Part shown: positions 19,421 to 32,991 of the stretch, piece by piece
How positions within the stretch are numbered: position 1 is the first letter of the stretch
Layout: every line of letters starts with the position of its first letter
Source of the DNA: Rozella allomycis CSF55
Lineage: Eukaryota > Rozellomycota
DNA: 64,000 nt
Direction of reading: 5' to 3'
Assembly: GCA_000442015.1 (NCBI GenBank)
Contig: KE561265.1
Coordinates: 124,001-188,000, forward strand
The notes under the pieces: model-generated
Databases searched by the model: none
What the model was told of the DNA's origin: nothing
The model's input: only the letters and a program-made list of their open reading frames with translations
Translations under genes and position numbers: made by a program

Positions 19421-22341
19421 TTACTTTAGCTTTGTAATGCTGCGGATTATTCCAGATGAACTTATTTTCACATTGTTTCTGATGTCCTTAGCCATTGCGC
19501 CATGATCGTAATCAGATTTCAAAGTAATAAATTCGTATAAGAATTTGGACCTCATTTTCAAAAATTCCATGACACCAGGAGGAATACTTTTGTTGTGATA
19601 GGAGCAATTCAAAAATTCGCATGCAGACATGAATGCGATAAACAATGTACTCAGGACTATTAAACATGCTGATATATTAACAATGATTTGGGAACCCTGA
19701 GCATTAGGACCTTGAATGTGTACAATCACTAGACCCAGTAGAATATAGCAAAGACTGTAAAGCGACACAGTAGAGGCGTACGAAGGGAAGTGATAAACAT
19801 AAGGATTTGCATAATGGCATAAGTTTGCAAAAAGATATAATAGAACAACACATGATAACCCAAGGATGATTGGGTCTGACTTCAGTAGGACGGGGAAAAA
19901 TGTTAGCAATAATTTAAAAAGCATTTCTATTGTTGGCCACATCCATGCGTTATGTCTATATTTCGCAGCAATGTTTTGATATCGTGCAACTACTCTGGGA
20001 TTGTCAGCGTGATACTTGAAAGTAAAACAAATGAAAGTAACAAGAATTGGAATTCCAATGACGTAACAAGCTATAGAGGCTATAACTATTGGCAGTTGAG
20101 CATAGTATTCATTAGTGTTACATGTAATTCTCGGGGATGAAAACAAATAGCTACGATCAACTTTTCTTTCAAACAACATTAATATTTACCATCTGCAGAA
20201 CATACGAAATATGATATTGTGGTTTGAGATATAACGATATAGAAAATTGAGCATACTCTAAGAATGGACGATATTGTTTTATCAACCATTTTTTGCACTT
20301 TCAAGTCAGCCTTAGGAAAATAAATTTTAAAGGTAATCAATATTATAGTAAGGACCAAAATAAGAATTAAGGGATACAAGAAAAGACCATGTCTACTAGC
20401 AAATGTGCTCCCCAAAGCAAGGGAACATGGAAATAGGAAATCATAAGTACTAACACTTGAAGTCACAGTTTCTAATACAGTTGACGCTATCAAGTTGCTT
20501 TGAAAGGGATAAGTCGAAAATAGACCAAGTATTTGAATATGACTAAGAAGAATACCAAGACCTTTTCATTGATTCATGAATTAATTACTCTTGTTAGATT
20601 CAACAGAATAATTTAGATATAAAACAAACAAAATTATGGCTACTAATGCAATGAGGTATTCAACAACTTTTGGAAGGAAGCATTTTTGACATTTTTTCCC
20701 AATCAAAGCAAAACCAGTATATGTGTCACATGCATGACATCTTGATCCTTTGTATCCATCGGAACACGTGTTATCCTCTAAACAATCCGACTTTGTGAAA
20801 CATTGATAGAATAAAAGTGGAACATTTTCAGATTCTTTGTAGCCAAAAAGCGGGGTTGGCTTTTCACCTCCTCCTTTGCAAAATGCACCTTGAGGACATA
20901 AAGCACACGCTTCCTTTTCACGAAAAGTTCCCTGGGGACATTCTTTTAGATATGTAAAAGTTGCATAATCTATCCCAATAAATTCATTCGACGCCGAAGC
21001 TATTTTAACAGCAACTGTTTTGCTTGGGTGAGGTGGTACCACTACTTGTATAAGATTATTGTCCATGTAGAGTATATTATTCGTCTTTATGTCATCAAAT
21101 ACTACAAAAATTTCAATTTCAGAAAGAAAATTGTTTCCAGTGATGTTCACGGTGTATCCTCCAATCTGAGATCCGGAATTTGGAGTTATTGAATAAAGAT
21201 TCACTTCTTTACATGAAAACGTAGCAACTGATTTCCAATTCGGTCTTGGACACCAAAATATATTCCCTTGCAAGAACAACTTGTTGTCAGACAACAAGGC
21301 AAAGTTGTTGGGTATATGTCCTATCAATCTATTGTTTTCTAAATTAATCATCCTTAAACTCGCAAGATTATTTAATGCATCTGGAATTATACCTGTCAAA
21401 TTATTATTGGAAAGGTTAATTGTCGCTAAATATGTGTTTCTACCAAACGCTGAAGGGATACTCCCAGTTAAACTAGCATTCTGGGCCAAATATATTGATA
21501 AATATCTTCCTACAACGGATTCATCAGTCATCGCATTATTTATTTTGTTAAAGGAGATATCTAAATACTCAATGTATCTGGGGAGTGGTGGCATGCTACT
21601 ACATGTAAGATTGTTACCTGCAAGAGCCAATTTAGTAACACGAAATGTACTACATTCCACTCCATACCAATTTGCGTTTGTTAAACTAACAGTCATTCCT
21701 AAACATGGATCTAACGAGTTGTTCTTCCACTGCGTGTTTTGAATCCAACTATGGCCATTACACATATCATAAATATTGTTTAGATAGTATTTGTCATCTT
21801 TTAGACATATTGCGCCCTCATACCCCTCTTGACAAATGCATCGATTGTCGACACATCCCAAACCTCTATTCATACAATTTAAATAGCATGTATTTGAAGG
21901 CTTTATTCCATCGACATAATAAAGAATTAAGAATCCATCTCTTTCATAACTTCCATCTGCGATAAATGAAATAATCCATGGTTCATTGGTATTGTTCCCA
22001 ACAAAATAGCTAACTGATCTCGTAACATGCAACACATGATTTAGAATTTGAGTATCTCCTTTGTAAATGTCGACAGAATCCAATTGATCGACTTCAAAAT
22101 CTAGTATTTCAAAGGTTATATTGCTATAACTAGTGCTGGGTTGAATGAACCATAAACAGTTTTGATTTGGTATGTAGCCTCTTGATTGTGTAGAAATCGA
22201 GTTTGAAATAAATCCAAATGAATCTGTTAAATTGTATATTCCCTTGCATTGCGGATTTGGGTTGGTTGCAGCGGTTTGATGTTTTATGATTGAAAAACAC
22301 AAGAACTGTAAAAACAAAAGCATAAATGGTAAACATTTCAT
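19421..22341 (-). CDS. Mosaic cell-surface receptor: CUB-EGF-LRR-IPT/TIG-Cys-rich-multipass membrane protein (954 aa)
   Basis: Two introns (27 and 29 nt). Order: signal peptide (PFMLLFLQFLCFSII); CUB-like domain (about 33-150); EGF module (CMNRGLGCVDNRCICQEGYE); plant-type LRRs (TINLSNNNLTGIIPDALNNL and MINLENNRLIGHIPNNF); IPT/TIG domain starting YSITPNSGSQIGGYTVNITG; cysteine-rich GCC2/GCC3-like block (CPQGTFREKEACALCPQGAF to CHACDTYTGF); then about eight hydrophobic helices, including YLIALVAIILFVLYLNYSV and LPIVIASIACYVIGIPILVT, in a TRP- or receptor-like arrangement. The C-tail is basic. Likely a plasma-membrane sensor or adhesion receptor; no kinase is present. The family of the membrane part is uncertain. 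Confidence 0.8.
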
Positions 22342-22541
22342 GAAATAATGTTTTTAATAATTTAATTTTCATCATGTGAATTTCTTAGCTTATGTTGTGT
22401 CATCCTGATTCAAATTAGGCTTGTCTTAATGAACAAGTTACAAACAGCCAAGTGAAATCTTTATACTCCATTTCAATATTTATCAAAATTCAAGGATACT
22501 AGGGAGTCGGGAACCATTCAAGTTGGCAGTAAAGTTTCTGA

Positions 22542-25500
22542 ATGGCGCAGTTAATGCAACAAAGGAACGGGTTGTTTATATTATCTCTTGGAGTTTTGCT
22601 AATTGCAACTCTTCCACTTTTATTAAAAAATATACACCCTGAAGTGAAAAACAAGTTTTACAATCTAGTTCGTCAGACTGGGCTAGATTCCTTACATCTA
22701 ATATCATACTCTCTAAAAATCTCCTTGACGTTTTCTTTGAACTTTTGGCAGATAATAATATTTACTGTGTTACTTGTATATGGAAGTATCCGTCTAATAA
22801 AATACTTGCAGAGTCGATATTCAAGATTAAAGGAAGTGAAACGTTTGGAACAAAATATAACCTTTGGATTAAGACCACCATCAAAAACTATACTACGTGA
22901 AGATAAGAATAAAGAAGAGGATTTTCTTACGGCCTTTTTTTCGTCCATCAAGGTAGGATCATATTAAATTGTTTAAAAGGTATTTGGTTACTTGGAGAGT
23001 GAAGTATTTCAAGAATTGAATAAGCATATTCAACAGATTACTATTAAAAAGGGTGAAAATGTAGTTGATTCTGCTACTGAAAACAAAGCTTTCTATGCTG
23101 TGATTGAAGGATGCGTTAGGATTTATGCGGATAGGAATCAAAATAATTTTGAAGAGATATTTAACGAAGATTATTATCTTTTGAATGAGGTGAGGGCTGG
23201 TGAAAGCATTACCAGTTTATTTAACATTTTGCATCTGTTAACTGAAAAGCAAATGCCAATGTTTTCTATTGGACCAAGTAGCAATGCGTCTTATGTCAAT
23301 AATAACACACAACATGCTATATCTCCTGGCTTAATTAAAGTATTAATGAGTAACAATTCGCCATTTAAAAGCTTAAATATTGTGGCGAAAGCAAATACTG
23401 ATGTCAAACTACTTGTGATTCCTGAAGAAGCTTTTCTATCACTTTCTGATAAATATCCAACAGCGGCTGCGCATATAATCCAAGTAATAATGGCTAGACT
23501 GCAAAGGGTGACTTTTACTGCTCTGCATAAATATCTTGGCCTTAATCAAGAATTGATAAAGTTGGAAAGATCATTAAAGAACTCTGTTGTTGTTAAGCTC
23601 GATGATTCGTTGCGCGATTGTGCATTGAATGAATTTCAATTGCCGTCTAGCAAGCCTCATCCTGTCTTGTCGTCTTCTCATTTACTGGCATTAAAACATT
23701 CTGTAGAGATGAAACCAAGTACAAGTATTGTTAGCAATAGCTTTATTGAAATCATGTCTACCTCTTCTCAAGAAAGATCATTGGAAATTAAGACGGATAT
23801 CTTTAAAGCGATCATTTCAGCATTGACTGGCAATCACGAGCACCTTTCTCCATTAAATTTAGACCAATCGCCACCCAGCAGAAGGAATTCTTCCACTTCG
23901 TCAACTTCAGGAAAAGAAGGCTTAAGTATTTTTGATAGAAATATAGAAATAATTTACGCGCCAAAAGGATCAATTTTAGTTAAACAGGGTCAAAGAGATG
24001 GCGGACTTTTGTATGTCCTTGAAGGAATTCTTGAGGTGTCAATTGATAATGAAAGTAAATCAATTACTCTTCCAAAAGAAAAATGTTTATTTAAAGTCAA
24101 AAATGGATACTTGGCTGGATTGTTGAGCTCATTAACAGGCCATCCTTCTATTGCTACTATTAAATCTTTAACTGATTCTTACATTTTCAGAGTAAAGAGA
24201 GAATTTTTAGAAAGATATATTGAATCTCATCATGAAATAACCATTAGTTTGGCAAAGAGATTGATACATAATCTGTCACCTCTTGTTCGTCATGTAGATG
24301 TGGCACTTGATTGGCGTAATTTGAGTTCTGGCAAAGTTTTGTATAACCAAGGAGATGAGTCTGATAGCATTTACATCGTATTACATGGGCGATTGAGAGC
24401 AACAAGAGAAAGTAGAAATGGATTTGAAGTTGTTAGTGAATATGGACAGGGGGATTCTTTTGGAGAAATGGAAGTTCTTTCAGGAACAAAGCGTCTTCAT
24501 ACTATTCACGCTATTCGAAATACGGAATTGATAAGAATCCCTAAAACTTTGTTTAATGCTTTGAGTTTGAGATATCCAGAAACAACCATACAAGTTTCAA
24601 AAACCCTGGCATCAAATTCCCGCCAATTGGCAGACAATAATTTCAATGTAAACAAAAATATCAAAACAATTGGAATTTTGCCTGTCAATGATAGAGTCCC
24701 AATAAAAGACTTTGCTGATAATCTTAAATTTTCACTTGATACTATGAGTAATTGCAAACTGATTGACACAACTGCTGTGATTAACGCACTTGGAAGACAT
24801 ATATTTAGTTCAATAGGAAAGCTTAAATTGACAAACTGGCTTATGGAATATGAAGAGTCAAATGATATCATTCTACTTTTAGCTGATGGCGTAAATTCAC
24901 CTTGGACCCAACAATGTATTCTTCAAGTAACGTCTATTTTGAAATATAAAAGGCCGACTGCATCTTGTTAGTTGCTATTGCTAAAGATGATCCAAATGAA
25001 ATTGGAGAGTATGAAGAATTGTTATTAGAGGCTAAAACTACAGCTAGAAAAGAAATGATCTTTTTGCATTCATCAAGAAGCATGAACCCTGGTACTACTC
25101 AAAGCTGGTTACAAAGCAGACTTTGGATTAATCATCATCAACATGTAAATAGATTTAAAATATATTAAAATAGATTTTCATTCCGGGATTAAAGACTCGT
25201 CGAAACTCTCTTTCTTCACCTGTCGACAACATTGGCTTTGAGACTATTTTGAAATCTTACTATGAAGAATTCAAAACTAAAAGAAGAAATTCAGACAGCA
25301 TGAGAAGAGATGAATTTCTTTTAGATTTTTATAGACTTGGGCGTCGTTTGCTTGGAAAGTCAATTGGTCTTGTTCTAGGCGGTGGCGGTGCTAGAGGATT
25401 GAGTCACGTGGGTGTAATTAAAGCTTTTGAAGAATATGGAATTCCAATTGACGTTGTTGGAGGCACAAGTATTGGATCGTTTGTTGGAGCTCTGTACGCA

Positions 25501-26316
25501 AGGGAAACTGATTCAGTGGCTATTTATGGACGAGCAAAGTTCTTTTCTAATAGAATGGCAACCACTTGGAGATTTATTCTTGATTTGACTTATGTAAATG
25601 TTTTAAATTTTCAAAATTAGCCATTCGTTTCTTGGTTCACTGGACATGGGTTTAATAGATCTATTTGGAAAGTATTTTATGATACGCACATAGAAGATCT
25701 TTGGCTGGATTACTTTTGTGTAACGACTGATGTTTCACATTCAAAAATGTGTATTCATCGTTCTGGCTATGTTTGGAGATTTGTTAGAGCGTCAATGTCA
25801 CTCTCTGGGTTTCTTCCGCCTCTTTGTGATCGTGGCTCTATGCTGGTTGACGGCGGTTACGTTAATATATTGCCGGTAGACGTAATGAAGAACACAATGG
25901 GCGCCGATATCATTTTCGCTGTTGACGTAGCAAGCGATCAAGTTCAATTTCCAGCAAATCACGGTAATTTGATTTAATTTATTAAAAAAGGTGATTCTGT
26001 TTCTGGTTGGGGGATCTTGTTGAAAAAATTGATGTTTGCCAAGCCAGGAATACCATCATTGACCGAAATCCAATCGCGACTTGCTTTTGTTTCATCAAAT
26101 ACAAGACTTCAAAAGGCAAAAGAAACGGAAGGATGTTTTTATATGAAACCGCCAGTTGGAAGATTTACAACTCTACAGTTTGGAGCGTACGAAGAAATCG
26201 TTAAAGTTGGTTACGATTACGCAAAAAAGAAACTTGCAGAGTGGGAAGCTAGTGGAGAATTGGAAAAACTTATTTCGATTCAAAACTACAATCGGGCAAG
26301 AAGAAATTCAGTATGA
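22542..26316 (+). CDS. NTE1: Lysophospholipase NTE1 (neuropathy target esterase homologue)
   Basis: ER serine esterase that deacylates phosphatidylcholine to glycerophosphocholine. About 1212 aa, five introns (26-29 nt). N-terminal membrane helix ([19 protein letters not shown]) plus a second hydrophobic stretch near residue 65. Cyclic-nucleotide-binding-like domains ([52 protein letters not shown]) come before a patatin domain. That domain has the glycine-rich oxyanion loop [13 protein letters not shown], nucleophile GTSIGS and catalytic Asp in MLVDGGYVN, so the dyad is complete. An apparent frame break near 24950 is a 26-nt intron (starting at about 24928) that restores [12 protein letters not shown]. 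Confidence 0.95.
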
Positions 26317-26349
26317 ATAAATTACGCAGTTTTCGATCAAAATCTTTAT

Positions 26350-26991
26350 TCAGTAGAGTTTTAAATGACCTGTTATTTCATCTATTTTTGATATGGGTCC
26401 TTTTTTACTTGTATAGTTTCATTACCTGGTCCAATGGCCGCTACTGTTTTAGTGCCAGAAGCTACTTGTGTTCTTCCAGCATCTCTAATGTAATTAGCAA
26501 CTATTCCAGCCTTTCTCGCCTGTTTTACAAGATCAATCATTTCCTCTTCTGTTCCAACTTTCAATGTAACCTTGGGTTGTCCATTATACTCCCAACTTTT
26601 AACAGCACTAGGCGTTAATTTCAATGCATCTTTATAATTAGAAAGAGTTGCATGACAACACTAGTAATACCTAAAAACTCTAAACGTACTTGTGCGGCGG
26701 CTTTACCTTTTTGCATATTCAAGTCTGTTCTGACAAGAAGAACCTGAAAACATTACAACTAAAACTTACCATTTTATAGTTATCATCTACACTTGAACAT
26801 TCGGATCCAGATGACGAAGACGACGAAAAGGATGTCCTTCTCAAACTACCCTTCTAAAAATGCAAACAAAAATAAAATCATACAACAGGCATTGTTATTC
26901 TGCTCTTGCATCTTAATCCTACTAGAAATATAGTAATAGATCCAGCGATAACTGTAGTTTGAAGCCAAAGAGGCACAGTAGCAAGATCCAT
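26350..26991 (-). CDS. PTH2: Peptidyl-tRNA hydrolase 2 (PTH2/Bit1)
   Basis: Hydrolyses peptidyl-tRNA released from stalled ribosomes; outer mitochondrial membrane form. N-terminal anchor VPLWLQTTVIAGSITIFLVG, Ser-rich linker, then the catalytic fold: KMVLLVRTDLNMQKGKAAAQ, CCHATLSNYKDAL, KSWEYNGQPKVTLKV, AGIVANYIRDAGRTQVASGT and AIGPGNETI. Three introns (26-30 nt) are clear. The 3' end is not. The expected ending DEITGHLKLY is encoded just downstream (stop 26350-26352), but the 27-nt intron before it gives the wrong frame by one base. A 44-nt intron would restore frame at the cost of six conserved residues; without splicing the protein stops at 26382. Confidence 0.88.
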
Positions 26992-27014
26992 CCCTGTAAA
27001 ACCCTTGCAAAAAT

Positions 27015-27548
27015 ATGACTGCCTCTACAAATCAAACTCTCCGTGTTAAAAAATTAAGTGAAAACGCACAAATCCCAAAACGTGGGTCACCACTTGCTGC
27101 TGGATATGATCTCTACAGGTACTGGTTGAAAAATTTTTGTATTGTAGTGCTGTTGATACTGTCATTCCACCAAAAGGAAAAGCTATCGTTCAAACTGATA
27201 TTTCTATTGCTGTACCTGAAGGAACCTATGGTCGTGTTGCTCCAAGATCAGGGTTAGCTGTCAAGGTAAGTGTCAACCTTTAGGTTTATTTAGAATTTTA
27301 TTGACGTCGGTGCTGGAGTTATTGATGCTGATTACAGAGGCGCTGTTGGAGTTGTATTGTTCAACTTTGGTGAAGTCGAATTTCAAGTCAAGAAGGGTGA
27401 CAGAATCGCACAACTCATCCTTGAGAAAATTGAAATGGCTGATATTATGGAAGTTGAAGATTTGGATGCAACTGACAGAGGTGCAGGTGGATTTGGATCT
27501 ACTGGTGTATCCGAGGAACCAAATGAAAAGAGAATTAAACAAGAATAA
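27015..27548 (+). CDS. DUT1: dUTP pyrophosphatase (trimeric dUTPase)
   Basis: Converts dUTP to dUMP, keeping uracil out of DNA and feeding dTMP synthesis. About 158 aa with two introns (29 and 28 nt). All five motifs are present: [10 protein letters not shown] (1), [12 protein letters not shown] (2), [17 protein letters not shown] (3), [13 protein letters not shown] (4) and the C-terminal [10 protein letters not shown] (5). The start fits the usual length and there is no presequence. It starts 23 bp from the divergent PTH2 start at 26991. Confidence 0.96.
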
Positions 27549-27607
27549 AACTAATAAAATATCTATTAAACTGCTTAATAAAATACTTATTTAAACTACT
27601 TATTTAT

Positions 27608-29093
<1,486 letters not shown>

Positions 29094-29346
29094 TTATGCC
29101 AGGGTTTGCTAAACTAGAATAGCGGTGTAAATGATGCCATAAAATGAATAGAAATGAGTTGATAATTTAAATTTAAATTATTTGACAAATAATTATGATT
29201 TGCGTGTTAGATGTGATTCTGCTAAGTTCCTGTTCTTGCAACAATTAACTACCAGTTTCAATAAAGACAATAGCACTGCTGCACTTTATGAAATTTAAAA
29301 GCTGTATATCATTGCATTCAGATTTCATTTTGCGAAAATTCCACGC

Positions 29347-32300
29347 ATGGGCCAAGGGGAGGAGCAAACGAATCAACCCAAACCCCAAGTTTCATGGGGA
29401 ATATCACCATTATCCTCTAAAATTTTGCGTAAACCCATAAATTTTAATTTAAACCAGATTTTTCTCGAGCATCTCAGTCGTTTAGTCCCAAGGGAAATTT
29501 TGAGCATCCTTTAGACCACAATGGGATATCACCTTGTAAAAAGAAACTTAAAAAGCAACGATCTTCTGTTTTGTTACAGAAAATTTTGACAAATGAAGCT
29601 GCTCCAAAATCGCCATTGATTAACGGGGATGATTTGGATGACATTGATGACGAGGCGTTCATGTTGTTTCCTGAAGCTGAAGCATCCGAAATTGAAAAAA
29701 ATACCAATCAAAATGTTGAAAAGAGTGATGATGTTGATGAGAATGTGAATTTGAGTGTAGTTTTGGATGACAAGGAGAATATTCCACCTGTTGTTGAATC
29801 TGATAGTGAGAGTTGGAATGATATTGATTGGGATAAAATAGAGCAAGAAGCGAATGATGAAGTGGAATCTGTTGAAGTGAAAATGAATGATGAAACTATT
29901 CAAAAGTACAGAAGACTTTATGTATTGCAAATTTTGGATTCACAGTATTCTTTTGAATATGAAGGGGCGACATTGTGCCGACCTGAAAGAATAGTGAAAT
30001 GCGTTGATGAGAAAGAATTGGTAGAGGTTAATGTCAAGCTTAGAGGAGAGTGGAGCCAAACATTAATATCGATTGGTGATTCATGTAACGTTGTTAATGT
30101 AAAGAATGAAAAATTGTTGACTGTGGAGACTTATGTGATTGATGATGAAAGTGATTTGTTGATTATTGTGTGTCCAGATGTAATAATTTCAGGTACAACG
30201 ATAGCCGATAGTTTCAGTTGTCAAAGAAAAGCATTTTTGAATGAAAAAGTAAAATCGAGTGAAAAAAGCGGCGCTTTAATTTTGGGTGTGATTCTGCATG
30301 AACTTTATGAAATTGTAATGACTAGCCAAATAACCAACATGGCAATCATTAAACAAAAGCTTTATGAAATAATAAAAAATAATTTATTGAATCTGTATGC
30401 GATTGATTATGACGAAGAGAAAGTAATGAAAGAGGCAGAACCAATACTCGCTTCCATTCCTTCATTTTTGAGTAAATTACAACAGCAGGGGTATAAGAGA
30501 ACAAGAGAAACAGAAGAAACAATAAATAGTTATGTTTTAGGCATCAAAGGAAAGATTGATGCAACTGTTGAACTATTTGATTGGCAAGTTGTTCCATTTG
30601 AATTGAAAACTGGCAAGTTTACTTCTCCATCCCACAATGCGCAAACAATGCTTTATGCTTATTTATTAAACGATTATTACGATATAAATGTGAAAAAGAC
30701 TTGGCTGTATTACGCTTCAACTGATTCTTTATGTGATTTAAAACTAGTTAAACGAGAGATGAGAAGTATGATTATTGGAAGAAATGAGCTGGCATTTTTC
30801 TTGAATAAGAATCAGATTCCACCAATGATAAACAATGAACATCAATGCAAAAAATGTTATCAGTTAGATTCTTGTTTAACATTTAACGTTGCATTAGAAA
30901 AAACTACTTTTCCTATTTCTGAAATTTACCAAACAAAAATTGGTCATGCAACACAAAAATCTATTGAATTTTTTCAAAGTTATTTAATAGCAATGGATGA
31001 AGAAGAAAAGTTGTTGCAATTTATTAAAAGAGAAGTATGGACTGAGAGTGTTGAAGAAAGAGAAGCTAGTGGAAAGTAAAATTGTGTCAAATGAATGATT
31101 TAGGTGTTTTATTAATTTACGAATGGATTATTGCATTGAAGATAAAACAAAGATATCTGGATTTGGCAGATTCAAATGCAAGTTTAGGGGAACTAGGAAA
31201 TTTACAGAATCAGTTTTTAACGTTGGGGACCCAATTGTTATTTCAGTCAGTGGAAAGTTTTCAATAGCAATTGGATATGCCACTGTGATTGATAAAGAAT
31301 CGTTTGAATGTTTTGTTGATAGAAATTTAAATAAATATACAAATAATACTTTTAGAATTGATAAAGATGAGTTATCTTCAGGGTGGTCATCTGTTAGAAA
31401 TAATCTTGTTCAATTATTGATGAAAGAAGAAAAGTTGAAAAGATTGATTGCTGATTTAGAGAAACCCATTTTCTCTCTTAATAAAACAATAAATTTTACA
31501 AATATGCATGACGATTTAAATTTAGATCAAAAGGAAGCAATAAAGAGAGTAATTCAAGCGGAAGATTATGTGATGCTTCTAGGTATGCCAGGGACAGGGA
31601 AAAGTACATTGATTGCTCATCTTGTTTCGATTCTAATCAATCAAGGAAAGAGTGTTTTAATAACTGGATACACTCATTCTTCAGTTGATAATATTCTTTT
31701 AAAATTAAAACAATTAAATTTAGACTTTTTAAGACTTGGAAATTCTGAAAAGATTGACCCTGGTCTAATAGATTATGTAGATCCAAACTTTAATTCATTA
31801 GATGAGATTAACAAATTTTATTCAACTAAGAAAATTGTTGCTTGCACGTGTCTAGGAATTTTCCAACATCCAATATTCAAAAAGAGAAAATTTGATGTTT
31901 GCATTGTAGATGAAGCATCGCAAGTTACGCTGCCTGTATGCATTGGGCCTTTGCTGCATTCTAATAAATTTGTTCTTGTGGGAGATCATTATCAACTTTC
32001 TCCATTGACAAGAAGCAGTAAAAACGAACTTTCTAAAAGTTTGTTTAAAAGACTTTGTGAAGCTCACCCAAACAACATTTCTCGTCTTTCTTTTCAATAC
32101 AGAATGAATTCTGACATTTCTTTACTTTCTAATCACTTATTTTATAATTTTCATTTAAAATGTGGGAATGAAAAAATTGCTAATCAATCACTAAAAATAT
32201 ATTCAAATTGTTTCTGTAATTCAAACTGCTTTATTCAACTTGTTTGTCAATCAAATGTTCTATTTCTCAATACAGATACTATAGGCTTGAATTTGGAACA

Positions 32301-32846
32301 AAAGCAAGGTGATTCTATCGTTAATCACTTTGAAGCATCTCTAGTGAATCTAATTTGTAAAAGACTTGTTTATGAAAACATTGACAAAAATAGAATCACT
32401 GTTTTATCACCATTTAGATCCCAATGTAAATTATTTGATTGCGAGGCAAGCACAATTGACAAATACCAGGGTAAAGATAATGACGTCATAATTGCTTCTC
32501 TGGTTAGAAGCAACGATCAATCTCAAGTAAAATGTTTATTCAATATTTATAGACTGGAGATTTGCTTAAATCATGGCAGAGATTAAATGTTCTAGTAACA
32601 AGAGCCAAATTGAAACTCATTCTAATCGGATCAGTTTCAACGCTGTCTTCTTCTGGTCTCTGGAAATCTCTTTTTAATCTTTTAAAGTCTAAAAATTGGA
32701 TTGTCAATCTACCTCATGATTCGCTTTCATTACATTCTTCAGTTCCCTTGACTCAGCCTTCAATCAATTCAACCAAAAACGCGGTCAAAGTTTGCACTAA
32801 AAGATCTCCATTGGTTGAAAATTTTAGAAATGAATTTTCACATTAA
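29347..32846 (+). CDS. DNA2: DNA2 nuclease-helicase
   Basis: Flap-processing and end-resection enzyme of nucleus and mitochondria. About 1138 aa; three introns (29, 28, 26 nt). The N-terminus recovered by splicing starts MGQGEEQTNQPKPQVSWGIS. RecB-like nuclease: SFSCQRKAFL (first FeS cysteine), LGVILHELYEIV, GKIDATVELFDW, VPFELKTGKF, and the cysteine cluster CKKCYQLDSC. Superfamily 1B helicase: Walker A GMPGTGKSTLI, GYTHSSVDNIL, Walker B CIVDEASQ, GDHYQLSPL, SFQYRMN, IDKYQGKDNDVII, LNVLVTRAK. Both active sites look complete. The N-terminal tail contains GISP twice (WGISPLSSKIL and NGISPCKKK). Confidence 0.95.
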
Positions 32847-32991
32847 ATAAATGCAATAAAATAGAAAAAAAATAGATAAGTTGAAATATAAAATTAATTA
32901 AGTTGTTTAATGGCGATTTATTTATTGCTAGACTTGACGCGACAATTAATTGTCATTTTGTTTTACCATTCTACCTGGAAATCGAAATTAT

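Noticed and set aside
24920-24971. Apparent frameshift in NTE1
   Set aside because: A 26-nt GT...AG intron starting gtaacg restores [12 protein letters not shown] exactly; there is no frameshift.
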